From assembly GCA_030831885.1 (NCBI GenBank), contig JAURKF010000101.1, positions 1 through 7,829 on the forward strand: DNA of 7,829 bases, in the 5' to 3' direction. Positions within the stretch are counted from its first letter, which is position 1. Each line of letters opens with the position of its first letter. Under the pieces are notes generated by a model. That model worked only from the letters and a program-made list of their open reading frames with translations, was not told the DNA's origin and searched no databases. The DNA comes from Flavobacteriales bacterium. GTDB lineage: Bacteria; Bacteroidota; Bacteroidia; Flavobacteriales; UA16. A program made the position numbers and the translations under genes. This document shows positions 1 to 6,890 of this stretch, one piece after another.

Positions 1-1941
1 CTCGCGAATCGACTCTTCAAAGACGCCGTGCGTGCTCGGGTAGGTCACCATCAATGCGGCAAGATTATCTTTATGCTGTTGGGCTTTCGCCGCCAAATCA
101 ACAACATCCACATTTCCGTTTTCATCGCACTTCACCACTACCACCTGTAATCCGGCCATTACTGCCGATGCCGGATTGGTGCCGTGCGCTGAGCTTGGTA
201 TCAAACAAATATTGCGGTGATGATCGCCGCGACTTTCATGATACGCCATAATTACGAGTAGGCCCGCAAGCTCACCCTGAGCGCCCGAATTAGGCTGAAG
301 CGACATTCCGCTAAACCCGGTGCACTTGCACAAATCGTCGTGCAGCTCAGCTATAATTTCCGCATACCCTCTGGCTTGCTCTGCCGGTGCAAACGGATGA
401 ATGTCGGAAAACTCAGGCCATGTAAGTGGAAGCATTTCACTCGTTGCATTGAGCTTCATCGTACATGAACCAAGTGCAATCATGGCATGTGCCAGCGAAA
501 GGTCTTTGTTCTCTAGTTTTTTCAGATAACGCAGCATTTCTGTTTCACTGCGATGCGAATTGAAAACCGGATGGGTCATATAGGTGCTAGTGCGCTCAAA
601 GCCTTGCATGGCATTCTTCACTTCACCAGAGGATGTTGCACCAAGCAATGAGATGATTTCTTCCACATCCGTTGCGCTCATCGCTTCATTCGCAGAGATT
701 CCAATATGACCGTCCTCGAAATATCGGAAGTTCACGCCCGCAGCTTCTGCTTTGCTGCGCAGCTCATTCATGTTGCTGACCTTAACTTTTAACGTATCGA
801 AGAAATGCGTGTTCACCTGGCTCACTCCCAAAGCGCCGGCTATTTGTGACGCTCGTCGGTGAATGGAGGTAGCGATCGTCTTCAACCCGTCAGGTCCATG
901 ATACACGCCATAAGACGATGCCATAACGGCGAGCAGCGCCTGAGCAGTACAAATATTACTGGTCGCCTTTTCACGGCGAATATGCTGCTCGCGGGTTTGC
1001 AGAGACATGCGCAATGCCATGTTTCCATGTCGGTCTTTCGAAACACCAATGATGCGGCCCGGCATATTACGCTTAAACTCATCCTTCGCACAGAAGAACG
1101 CCGCGTGCGGACCACCATAGCCCATGGGCACTCCGAAGCGCTGTGAATTTCCAAAACAGATATCCGCACCCCATTCGCCTGGAGGAGTTATAAGAGTTAA
1201 CGACATCAAATCAGCAGCGCAAGAAACATGGCCGCCAACGGCATGCATACGCTCTGCAAACGACTTGTAATCGTTGATTTGTCCGCTGTTATTCGGGTAT
1301 TGAACAAGTCCTCCGATGTAGCTTGCATCGAAAGAAGCTGTGGCATAATCACCAACGACCAACTCAATTTTCAGATGCTTAGCTCTTCCCCGCAACACAT
1401 CCAATGTTTGGGGGTACACCTCATTGTCAACGAAAAAACGATTGGCTCCTGCCTGTTCCTTTTCCTTAGAAAGACTATGCATAAACAGGATCATTGCCTC
1501 TGCAGCCGCTGTTCCTTCATCGAGCAATGAAGCGTTGGCAATTGGTAAACCGGTAAGATCGCTCACCATCGTCTGGAAGTTCAATAGCGCTTCCAAACGA
1601 CCCTGTGCAATCTCTGCCTGATAAGGTGTATAAGCTGTGTACCATCCTGGGTTCTCCAACACGTTGCGCAGAATGACCGTTGGAACAAGCGTGGGGTGAT
1701 AGCCTAATCCGATGTAATTCTTGCATACTTTATTCTTGGCAGCTTTGCTACGCATAAGACTCAAGAATTCATGTTCTGCCAACCCTTCAGAAATAGAAAG
1801 TGGTTGCTTGTTTCGAATGCCTGAAGGGACAGTCTCATCAATCAGCTGATCTAAACTCGTTACACCGATTGTGCTGAGCATCTGTTTCAATTCGTGCGGA
1901 CGTGGACCAATGTGTCGTGCCGCAAAGGATGTACTGGACAT
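1..1941 (-). CDS. gcvP: Glycine dehydrogenase (aminomethyl-transferring), P protein of the glycine cleavage system; 3' end cut by window edge
   Basis: The minus strand reads open for 647 codons from an ATG at 1939-1941 to the left edge. GcvP is a cytoplasmic PLP enzyme that decarboxylates glycine and passes the aminomethyl group to lipoylated H protein. The N-terminus (FAARHIGP) is typical. Family motifs follow: YTPYQAEIAQGRLEALLNFQ (about 104-123), QRFGVPMGYGGPHAAFF (about 267-283), QTREQHIRREKATSNICTAQ (about 315-334), GSCTMKLNA (491-499) and SSAHGTNPASA (583-593). Single-chain GcvP is usually about 950 residues. The visible part therefore covers the N-terminal half and the start of the catalytic C-terminal half. 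By alignment from memory with E. coli GcvP, the PLP-binding lysine would lie about 40 residues past the edge. The long fused form, not the split gcvPA/gcvPB form, is inferred because the chain continues through the half-domain junction. The gene diverges from msrC. It has a candidate promoter at 2042-2073 and a leader of about 95 nt. No frameshift is visible. Confidence 0.97.
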   Translation of the reverse strand, partial: MSSTSFAARHIGPRPHELKQMLSTIGVTSLDQLIDETVPSGIRNKQPLSISEGLAEHEFLSLMRSKAAKNKVCKNYIGLGYHPTLVPTVILRNVLENPGWYTAYTPYQAEIAQGRLEALLNFQTMVSDLTGLPIANASLLDEGTAAAEAMILFMHSLSKEKEQAGANRFFVDNEVYPQTLDVLRGRAKHLKIELVVGDYATASFDASYIGGLVQYPNNSGQINDYKSFAERMHAVGGHVSCAADLMSLTLITPPGEWGADICFGNSQRFGVPMGYGGPHAAFFCAKDEFKRNMPGRIIGVSKDRHGNMALRMSLQTREQHIRREKATSNICTAQALLAVMASSYGVYHGPDGLKTIATSIHRRASQIAGALGVSQVNTHFFDTLKVKVSNMNELRSKAEAAGVNFRYFEDGHIGISANEAMSATDVEEIISLLGATSSGEVKNAMQGFERTSTYMTHPVFNSHRSETEMLRYLKKLENKDLSLAHAMIALGSCTMKLNATSEMLPLTWPEFSDIHPFAPAEQARGYAEIIAELHDDLCKCTGFSGMSLQPNSGAQGELAGLLVIMAYHESRGDHHRNICLIPSSAHGTNPASAVMAGLQVVVVKCDENGNVDVVDLAAKAQQHKDNLAALMVTYPSTHGVFEESIRE

Positions 1942-1956
1942 ATTTGTTACGTTGGT

Positions 1957-1975
1957 GGATACTAATTCCGTATCC
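1957..1975. repeat. 6-bp inverted repeat GGATAC-N7-GTATCC just upstream of gcvP
   Basis: GGATAC (1957-1962) and GTATCC (1970-1975) are perfect reverse complements separated by TAATTCC. In the gcvP mRNA the hairpin would end about 15 nt before the start codon, close enough to affect ribosome access. The same bases lie between a TTG (1952-1954) and TCCGTTTG (1973-1980) on the plus strand, a 7-of-8 match to the -7 consensus at 18-nt spacing. The repeat could therefore also be an operator inside a weak msrC promoter. Either role is speculative. Confidence 0.4.
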
Positions 1976-2002
1976 GTTTGAAATTATTATTGAATTTCGA
2001 TG

Positions 2003-2025
2003 AGTGTTTTTCATTAAAAAACACT
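2003..2025. repeat. Perfect 9-bp inverted repeat in the gcvP/msrC divergent spacer
   Basis: AGTGTTTTT (2003-2011) and AAAAACACT (2017-2025) are perfect reverse complements around a 5-nt loop, CATTA. On the minus strand the hairpin would form near the 5' end of the gcvP leader and is not followed by a T run, so it does not look like a terminator for that transcript. On the plus strand a T run (2025-2029) follows, but there is no upstream plus-strand gene to terminate. It could be an operator, an mRNA-stabilising 5' hairpin, or chance pairing of A/T runs. Confidence 0.45.
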
Positions 2026-2041
2026 TTTTGCAGTTGCGCCT

Positions 2042-2073
2042 CAAATATAGCAGACGAATACCCCTGAACACAA
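2042..2073 (-). promoter_or_regulatory. Candidate Bacteroidota sigma-A-type promoter for gcvP
   Basis: Read on the minus strand, this stretch contains TTG (2071-2073), a 21-nt spacer, then TATATTTG (2042-2049). That is an exact match to the Bacteroidota -7 consensus TAnnTTTG, with a -33 TTG at accepted spacing. Transcription would start near 2035, giving a leader of roughly 95 nt before the gcvP ATG. That leader contains both inverted repeats of the spacer. The match is seen directly; activity is inferred. Confidence 0.6.
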
Positions 2074-2120
2074 CACACTTTTTTCAATCTACATGGTTTC
2101 AAACACCTAATTTCGCAGCG

Positions 2121-2612
2121 ATGACCGAAGCGTTGCACATACCCACCAACTCTTCTCGGGAGGAAAAATACCGGGCGCTTACGCCTCAGCTGCGTGCCTT
2201 GCTTTCCGGTGAAACGGATGCTACTGCCAATGCAGCCAACTTCACTGCATTGGTTCATCAGGCGTTCTGTTTTCATTGGGTAGGGTTTTACTGGGTCCGC
2301 GGTGAAGAGCTGGTGCTTGGCCCTTTTCAAGGGCCCATTGCTTGCACGCGAATTCCCAAGGGAAAAGGTGTTTGCGGATCGGCATGGTTGCAAAATGCAA
2401 CGCTCATCGTTCCCGATGTGGAGCAGTTTCCCGGACACATTGCTTGCAGCGCATTGTCAAAATCCGAAATTGTTTTGCCCATGCGCAAAAAATCAGGGGA
2501 GGTTATCGGTGTGCTCGATATCGACAGTGCAACCCTCAACGATTTCAACGAAATCGATCGCGACTTTCTTGAATCGTGGCTAGAATTGTTAGTGGAGGCT
2601 TGCTATGAATAG
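2121..2612 (+). CDS. msrC: Free methionine-(R)-sulfoxide reductase, GAF-domain type (fRMsr)
   Basis: This 163-residue protein is essentially one GAF domain. It matches the YebR/fRMsr family, which reduces free L-methionine-(R)-sulfoxide in the cytoplasm using thioredoxin. The three family cysteines are present: Cys75 in IACTRI, Cys85 in GKGVCG and Cys109 in FPGHIAC. Their spacing of 10 and 24 residues equals that of E. coli Cys84, Cys94 and Cys118, so an active enzyme is likely. Cys109 would be the catalytic residue and the other two resolving. Glu116 (SKSEIVLP) and the acidic pair in LDID (133-135) probably bind the substrate. The family aspartate after Cys109 is Ser110 here, a small deviation. 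The ATG at 2121 is chosen because it gives the family's usual length. An in-frame ATG at 2004 would add 39 residues that look non-homologous and would put the start inside the inverted repeat. The gene's end overlaps the next gene by 8 nt. Confidence 0.93.
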   Translation: MTEALHIPTNSSREEKYRALTPQLRALLSGETDATANAANFTALVHQAFCFHWVGFYWVRGEELVLGPFQGPIACTRIPKGKGVCGSAWLQNATLIVPDVEQFPGHIACSALSKSEIVLPMRKKSGEVIGVLDIDSATLNDFNEIDRDFLESWLELLVEACYE

Positions 2613-4176
2613 TCATTTGCGTTTTGTTTACTTACTTTCACTCGTCATAATCGGGTGCGCCCAGGTGCGCTCAATTTCAGGAGGAGAAAAAGATACCGCG
2701 CCCCCTACCTTATTGACGACGCAGCCTGCGAATAACTGCTTGCGCTTTCCTGGCAACTCGTTCACCTTGTTCTTCGATGAATACATTCAGCTGCGCGATG
2801 TTCAAAAGGAATTACTTGTTTCACCCCCTTTGAAATCACCGCCAAGCGTAAAGGTTCGTCAGCGCAGCCTGGAAGTATCCTGGAATGATTCCCTGCGACC
2901 TTCTGCAACCTACATCTTTCAATTTGGTAATGCCATCGCCGATTTGAACGAGTCCAATGTGCTTAGCGATATTTCCTATGTTTTCTCGACGGGTGACATA
3001 CTCGACTCCCTGCAGTTTGCGGGAAAAATAACCGATGCAATGACAGATAAGCCCGTAGCGACTGCGAAGGTGCTTCTTTTCGATTCACTTACACATGTTT
3101 TCAGCAGCAACTCCCGACCGGCTTATTTCACCCGCCGCAACGATAAGGGATTGTTTCGGTTCAAGTATCTGCGCGCAGGCAGCTATACGGTTTGTGCATT
3201 ATCTGATGAGAACAACAATAATCATTACGATGTAGGCGAGTCGATTGATTGGCTTGAAAATGTTTCACCCGCACTACCTTCCGACACCTCATTCACTCAA
3301 CTCTATTCTAGTGTGCCACGTGATACGGCGGTACGCAGTTTTAACTACATCATAGATAATACAGGTGTTGTGAAGTTTCATTACAATACATGGTTGCCGA
3401 CCCCAAGTGTGCGCAGCTTGAGCACCGATTCAATCGTGCAGTGGCTGGTAAAAGACACACTATACGCTGCGGTGTCCGGTAAGTGCTCGGGACGATCAGC
3501 GTTGGAGATCAGAGTCGGCAACAAAATACTCGACACGCTCGAAGTAGAGCGAGTCCCTGGTGAAAGTGCCACAATGAAATTAAACCATGCAATACCTCAA
3601 AAGGTAACAACAGCAAACAAGCTGCTCATTCATTCACAGCGGCCGATTTCAATCGTCGATAATTCTCGCATGGAATGTTATTGCGACAGCGTGTCACTTG
3701 CATGTGAATCTCTGCAAGTAACTGACGCTGCATGTGAGGTCATTTTGAATAAGAAACCGGGAAAATCATATCGATTGGTAGCGCTTCCGGGCTGGATTAC
3801 TGACGATTGCGGCGCAACAAACGACACCCTGCGTCATTCGTTGACTGTATACGACAATAAGGATTTGGGTTCTATTCGAGTCGTGTTGCCAACAGAATAT
3901 CTGAACAAGCCGCACACTTTTTCACTGATAGATGGCACCAAAAAAAGTGTCTTTGAAATCTCCCGGATAACCTCCCGAGAATGGATAATTAATGATTTGG
4001 TGCCGGGTGAATACGTTGCAATTATTGGTAACGACAGCAACGGAAATGGCATTTTCGACCCCTGTAGTATTTGGCCTCCGGTTAAAACGGAAAGGAACAA
4101 AGTGTACCTAGGAAATATTCAAGTGAGGCCAAATTGGGAAGTTGTTCTGGAGTGGCCCGCTCTGCCGGAAGATTAG
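2605..4176 (+). CDS. Bacteroidota lipoprotein with N-terminal Ig-like (Big_5-type) domain
   Basis: The 523-residue protein starts with a lipoprotein signal. A short N-region and hydrophobic core (VYLLSLVII) lead to the lipobox IIGC, with lipidation predicted at Cys18. The mature start (CAQ...SGGEKDTAPPTLL) and the following FDEYIQLRDVQKELLVSPP closely resemble the Ig-like-domain lipoproteins common in Bacteroidota; the Ig-like domain spans about 31-129. A second beta-rich segment (about 136-215) resembles a carboxypeptidase-regulatory-like fold and ends in the Asp/Asn-rich loop DENNNNHYDVGE (201-212). A similar loop, DSNGNGIFD (477-485), lies near the C-terminus, followed by WPPVKTE. Both look like calcium-binding or turn motifs of DxNxNG type. 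The middle (about 250-400) is unassigned and holds several cysteines. The molecular function of the family is not known to me; an outer-membrane-anchored structural or adhesive role is inference. The ATG sits 8 nt before the end of msrC, so translational coupling is likely. Confidence 0.85.
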   Translation: MNSHLRFVYLLSLVIIGCAQVRSISGGEKDTAPPTLLTTQPANNCLRFPGNSFTLFFDEYIQLRDVQKELLVSPPLKSPPSVKVRQRSLEVSWNDSLRPSATYIFQFGNAIADLNESNVLSDISYVFSTGDILDSLQFAGKITDAMTDKPVATAKVLLFDSLTHVFSSNSRPAYFTRRNDKGLFRFKYLRAGSYTVCALSDENNNNHYDVGESIDWLENVSPALPSDTSFTQLYSSVPRDTAVRSFNYIIDNTGVVKFHYNTWLPTPSVRSLSTDSIVQWLVKDTLYAAVSGKCSGRSALEIRVGNKILDTLEVERVPGESATMKLNHAIPQKVTTANKLLIHSQRPISIVDNSRMECYCDSVSLACESLQVTDAACEVILNKKPGKSYRLVALPGWITDDCGATNDTLRHSLTVYDNKDLGSIRVVLPTEYLNKPHTFSLIDGTKKSVFEISRITSREWIINDLVPGEYVAIIGNDSNGNGIFDPCSIWPPVKTERNKVYLGNIQVRPNWEVVLEWPALPED

Positions 4177-5021
4177 AATTCGAAACTAATTCGCTTCTTT
4201 TTCATCTTACGCTTATCTGCACATACCCGCTTGAGGTTTTGCTTCGCGTCGGGATCACCCAATATAGCGCTTTCATTCCAGTCCTTGCAAGCCCCTTCTA
4301 GATCGTGCATGTAGTAGAGAACTTCGCCTCGAGAGTAGAGTACCTCCGAAACAAAATCAACGTCTTCCAATCGCAACTCGGAAAGTAGTTCTAATGCCTG
4401 ATTGTATTGCCCCATACCGATAAGCAGAACTGCCATATGATACTTAGCGCGATGCATCTTTGAGTTGTATTGAAGTGCCAGCTCAAAATCATCAAGAGCA
4501 AGATTATTCCTTTTCAATTCGACCATATTCGCTGCACGCATATAATACGCATCCGCATAGGTAGAATCGATTGCAAGCGCTTCCTCGAGATATCGCAAAC
4601 TCGACTTATTCTCAAGGTTCATGTAATCTATTGTGGCTAACCAGTAATATGGACGCGCATCTTCATTGTTATACTCCAAATAGTGCATCAAATCCAGACG
4701 CGCTGAGTCGTACATTTTAAGGGAAACCTTACAGATTCCTCTGTTTAGATAAAGATCGTCATTGGAATAGCCGCTCAACCGCGCTCTGTCGTAATCATCC
4801 AACGCCTCGGTAAATAAGTCCAATTTGTGCCGCGCATTTGCGCGACAGAAATATGCATCCGCGCTGCTTTCTCCACCAATAGCAACTGTTGCAGCTTGTA
4901 TGGCCTGTTCGTAGCGTCCTGCAAAGTAATGGTCCCTAGCAATGAAAATAGGAGACTGCGCACACAAATGAAGCGCGCCCAAAGAAAATAGTGTGAATAT
5001 GAAATTACGAAGAGAAAACAT
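4173..5021 (-). CDS. Exported tetratricopeptide-repeat (TPR) protein
   Basis: From the ATG at 5019-5021 this encodes 282 residues. The N-terminus (MFSLRNFIFTLFSLGAL...) is a Sec signal peptide with probable cleavage near AQ-SP (about 22). The cysteine at 20 lacks a lipobox, so a soluble periplasmic protein is predicted. The rest is a chain of helix pairs with TPR signatures, for example YFAGRYEQAIQAATVAI (32-48), DLFTEALDDYDRARLSG (68-84), SSLRYLEEALAIDSTYADAY (140-159), NNLALDDFELALQYNSKMH (172-190) and GQYNQALELLSEL (204-216), giving about six to seven repeats. The end (GACKDWNESAILGDPDAKQNL) is a form common in Bacteroidota TPR proteins. The tail is basic (DKRKMKKKR). Specific function is unknown; TPRs scaffold protein complexes. 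A TTG at 5031-5033 would add four residues, but the ATG is the better start and gives a normal signal peptide. Its stop overlaps that of the convergent lipoprotein gene. Confidence 0.85.
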   Translation of the reverse strand: MFSLRNFIFTLFSLGALHLCAQSPIFIARDHYFAGRYEQAIQAATVAIGGESSADAYFCRANARHKLDLFTEALDDYDRARLSGYSNDDLYLNRGICKVSLKMYDSARLDLMHYLEYNNEDARPYYWLATIDYMNLENKSSLRYLEEALAIDSTYADAYYMRAANMVELKRNNLALDDFELALQYNSKMHRAKYHMAVLLIGMGQYNQALELLSELRLEDVDFVSEVLYSRGEVLYYMHDLEGACKDWNESAILGDPDAKQNLKRVCADKRKMKKKRISFEF

Positions 5022-5056
5022 CAATAAATTCAACGATTGCCGAAAAACTAAGTTAC

Positions 5057-5081
5057 AAAAAAAGCCGCCACCGGGGCGGCT
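5057..5081 (-). terminator. Intrinsic terminator of the lytic transglycosylase gene
   Basis: On the minus strand, AGCCGCC (5081-5075), a 5-nt loop CCGGT, and GGCGGCT (5069-5063) form a perfect 7-bp GC-rich stem followed directly by a T run (5063-5057). It begins 7 nt after the transglycosylase stop codon (TAA, 5089-5091). It lies only about 35 nt upstream of the TPR start codon, so it should largely uncouple the two genes. Confidence 0.9.
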
Positions 5082-5088
5082 CTCAATT

Positions 5089-6714
5089 TTAAATCTGTTT
5101 AATTCTGATTTTTTGGCCCACCATGAGCTTATTCTCCTTCAGGCCTTTATTTAAACTCCTAAGTTGATTAACGCTAACTCCTTTTGAGTTTGCGATCTTA
5201 GATAATGTATCGCCCTTTTGAACTGTGTAATACTTGTACTTAGCAGGTGTGTTCTTCTTAACCGGCTTTTGTTCGGTCTTTTGCTCCTGCTTTTCCGCAA
5301 CTTCAGGGGCTGACTTTTCTGTTGTTTGCTGATAATTCTCCTCTTCCCCCGATTCCTTTACCTGTTCTTTTTGAGGTTCCGTTTTTTGCACAGGCTCCGA
5401 TTCCTTTTTTTCGTAAACAACTTTTTTAACCTGGGTCTGGACCTTCAGTGTTTGACCTGGATTAATGCGCGAATTCTTAATCTTGTTCCATTTTCGAATA
5501 TCGGCCATGCTCACGTTGTACTTGTTTGCAATAGAGCCAATGGATTCTCCTTTTTTAACCTTATGCGATTTCCAGGTCGTTTCCCACACAACCTTTCCGG
5601 TTTGTCCGTCGGGTGCATTATTCGTACTTGCAACAAGCTCGGGCTCATAAGGCTTCACCTCACTTTGAGTATAGACCAATTGCTCATTGGCGAGGAACAA
5701 ACCCAACTTGGATACAGGAAGGATCAAATAATGCTTCTGGCCATTGGCCGGAATCTCTTTCAGCTTGTACGTGCCATTCAGAAAAGTAATGTCTTCTATT
5801 GGCATATCAAGCACCTTTGATAACGCTCGAAAATCAATTCGTTTACTTACGCCTACGGTATCTGTTTCGTAAAATGTTATGAGAGGCTTTGAAGGATAGA
5901 TGTTGTATTCTGAGGCATAACTCAATACATAATTCACGGCAATAAATGCCGGAACATACCCTTGAGTTTCCTTGGGCAAAAAGGGTTTTATAGACCAAAA
6001 ATCACGCTTGCCACCTGAACGCCGAATGGCCTTGTTCACATTTCCTGGACCGCTATTATATGCTGCAAGAACCAGTTGCCAGTCGCCATAGGTTTTATAT
6101 AAGTACTTCAAAAATCGACATGCAGCATCGGTCGCCTTGTAGGGGTCAAATCGCTCATCCTGATAACTCGAAACCTCAAGACCATACATTTTGCCTGTAC
6201 CAACCATGAACTGCCACAATCCTCCTGCCCCGGCCGGAGATATTGCAACAGGGTTTAGCGCCGACTCCACTATGGCCAGGTACTTCATCTCCAGCGGGAT
6301 GTCATACTTAGCTAGACATTCTTCAAACATGGGGAAATACAACTCCGACACCCCTAACACTTTTTTAGATAACTCCCTTCTTCTTACCGCATACAAATCA
6401 ATGAATCCCTGCACCGTGCTGTTATAAACAAGGTCAAATGGTGTGTTCCTGTCCAAAATCTCCATTCGGTTGGCAACCACTTCCGCAGAAAAACTAGGAA
6501 CAGCATCCGGAGAGTATCCATAAGCGTTGAGTAAACAAGCATCGGCACTAAAGCAATAATGATTGAGGTAACCCGCAACCAACATGTTGTCTATCGCCAT
6601 CAACTCCGGATCGTCCGGTCGAACAGCTAATGGCGGTATGGTATCACTTACGGGTAATGCGCTGCCCGAGAGCCACGCAAAAACCAATAAGGTAAAGGCT
6701 GAATGCTTTTTCAT
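5089..6714 (-). CDS. MltD-type membrane-associated lytic murein transglycosylase with LysM repeats
   Basis: The 541-residue protein starts with a Sec signal peptide (MKKHSAFTLLVFAWLSGSAL). The SLT/lysozyme-like domain (about 125-255) shows all hallmarks: the catalytic glutamate Glu150 in AIVESALNP, then ISPAGAGGLWQFM (158-170), DERFDP (186-191), YGDWQLVLAAYNSGPGNV (209-226), KAIRRSGG and LPKETQGYVP (246-255). It would cleave the MurNAc-GlcNAc bond of peptidoglycan, forming 1,6-anhydroMurNAc ends, in the periplasm. A degenerate LysM-like segment follows (about 287-336). Next come LysM 1 (384-426: KVKKGESIGSIANKYNVS), a 65-residue Lys/Glu/Gln/Pro-rich linker (427-492), and C-terminal LysM 2 (494-538: YTVQKGDTLSKIANSKGVS). 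LysM domains bind peptidoglycan glycan chains. Length and order fit the MltD family of Bacteroidota; I leave the symbol empty because orthology to E. coli mltD is uncertain. There is no lipobox. The gene is followed by its own terminator and lies downstream of tatA. Confidence 0.93.
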   Translation of the reverse strand: MKKHSAFTLLVFAWLSGSALPVSDTIPPLAVRPDDPELMAIDNMLVAGYLNHYCFSADACLLNAYGYSPDAVPSFSAEVVANRMEILDRNTPFDLVYNSTVQGFIDLYAVRRRELSKKVLGVSELYFPMFEECLAKYDIPLEMKYLAIVESALNPVAISPAGAGGLWQFMVGTGKMYGLEVSSYQDERFDPYKATDAACRFLKYLYKTYGDWQLVLAAYNSGPGNVNKAIRRSGGKRDFWSIKPFLPKETQGYVPAFIAVNYVLSYASEYNIYPSKPLITFYETDTVGVSKRIDFRALSKVLDMPIEDITFLNGTYKLKEIPANGQKHYLILPVSKLGLFLANEQLVYTQSEVKPYEPELVASTNNAPDGQTGKVVWETTWKSHKVKKGESIGSIANKYNVSMADIRKWNKIKNSRINPGQTLKVQTQVKKVVYEKKESEPVQKTEPQKEQVKESGEEENYQQTTEKSAPEVAEKQEQKTEQKPVKKNTPAKYKYYTVQKGDTLSKIANSKGVSVNQLRSLNKGLKENKLMVGQKIRIKQI

Positions 6715-6829
6715 GATTTGCTTGGTTTATTAGTCCTTGAAACAACACTTGGTCTTAGACTTCCCAATGAGTTGAATCAAAACTTACATAAAGACCACAA
6801 AATGCGGATAATAAGCGCACTCTCAGTAA

Positions 6830-6848
6830 TAATAACCCAAGGTTATCA
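6830..6848 (-). repeat. Small hairpin between tatA and the transglycosylase gene
   Basis: On the minus strand, TGATAACC (6848-6841), loop TTG, and GGTTATTA (6837-6830) pair over 8 bp with one G-U wobble. It lies 43 nt beyond the tatA stop codon. The sequence after it (TTACTG) has no real T run, so it is at best a weak terminator or an mRNA 3'-end structure for tatA. The rest of the 176-bp spacer shows no promoter I would trust. Confidence 0.3.
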
Positions 6849-6890
6849 ACATAGGTGTGCGTATTGCGTAGCTCGAAAGATTGAAGTCGA

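Noticed and set aside
859..1169. Open frames of about 95 codons on both strands within gcvP
   Set aside because: The gcvP frame runs through the whole region with conserved family motifs; these frames show no recognisable domain.
2004..2120. Longer msrC start at 2004, adding 39 residues
   Set aside because: The extension looks non-homologous, lies over the inverted repeat and the gcvP promoter region, and makes the protein longer than the usual fRMsr of about 160 residues.
1942..2120. Glycine riboswitch upstream of gcvP
   Set aside because: The spacer lacks the conserved glycine-aptamer core as I know it; only two simple hairpins are visible. A covariance-model search would settle it.
5022..5033. 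TTG start for the TPR protein, four codons upstream
   Set aside because: The ATG at 5021 gives a normal signal peptide, and no ribosome-binding signal favours the TTG.
5326..5820. Plus-strand open frame of 164 codons rich in Phe and Leu
   Set aside because: It is the antisense of the Lys/Glu-rich linker and LysM region of the transglycosylase; such codons read as Phe/Leu on the other strand.
6778..6786. Possible transglycosylase promoter (minus-strand TAAGTTTTG)
   Set aside because: It has one base too many between TA and TTTG, and the nearest upstream TTG is only about 11-12 nt away, outside the accepted spacing.
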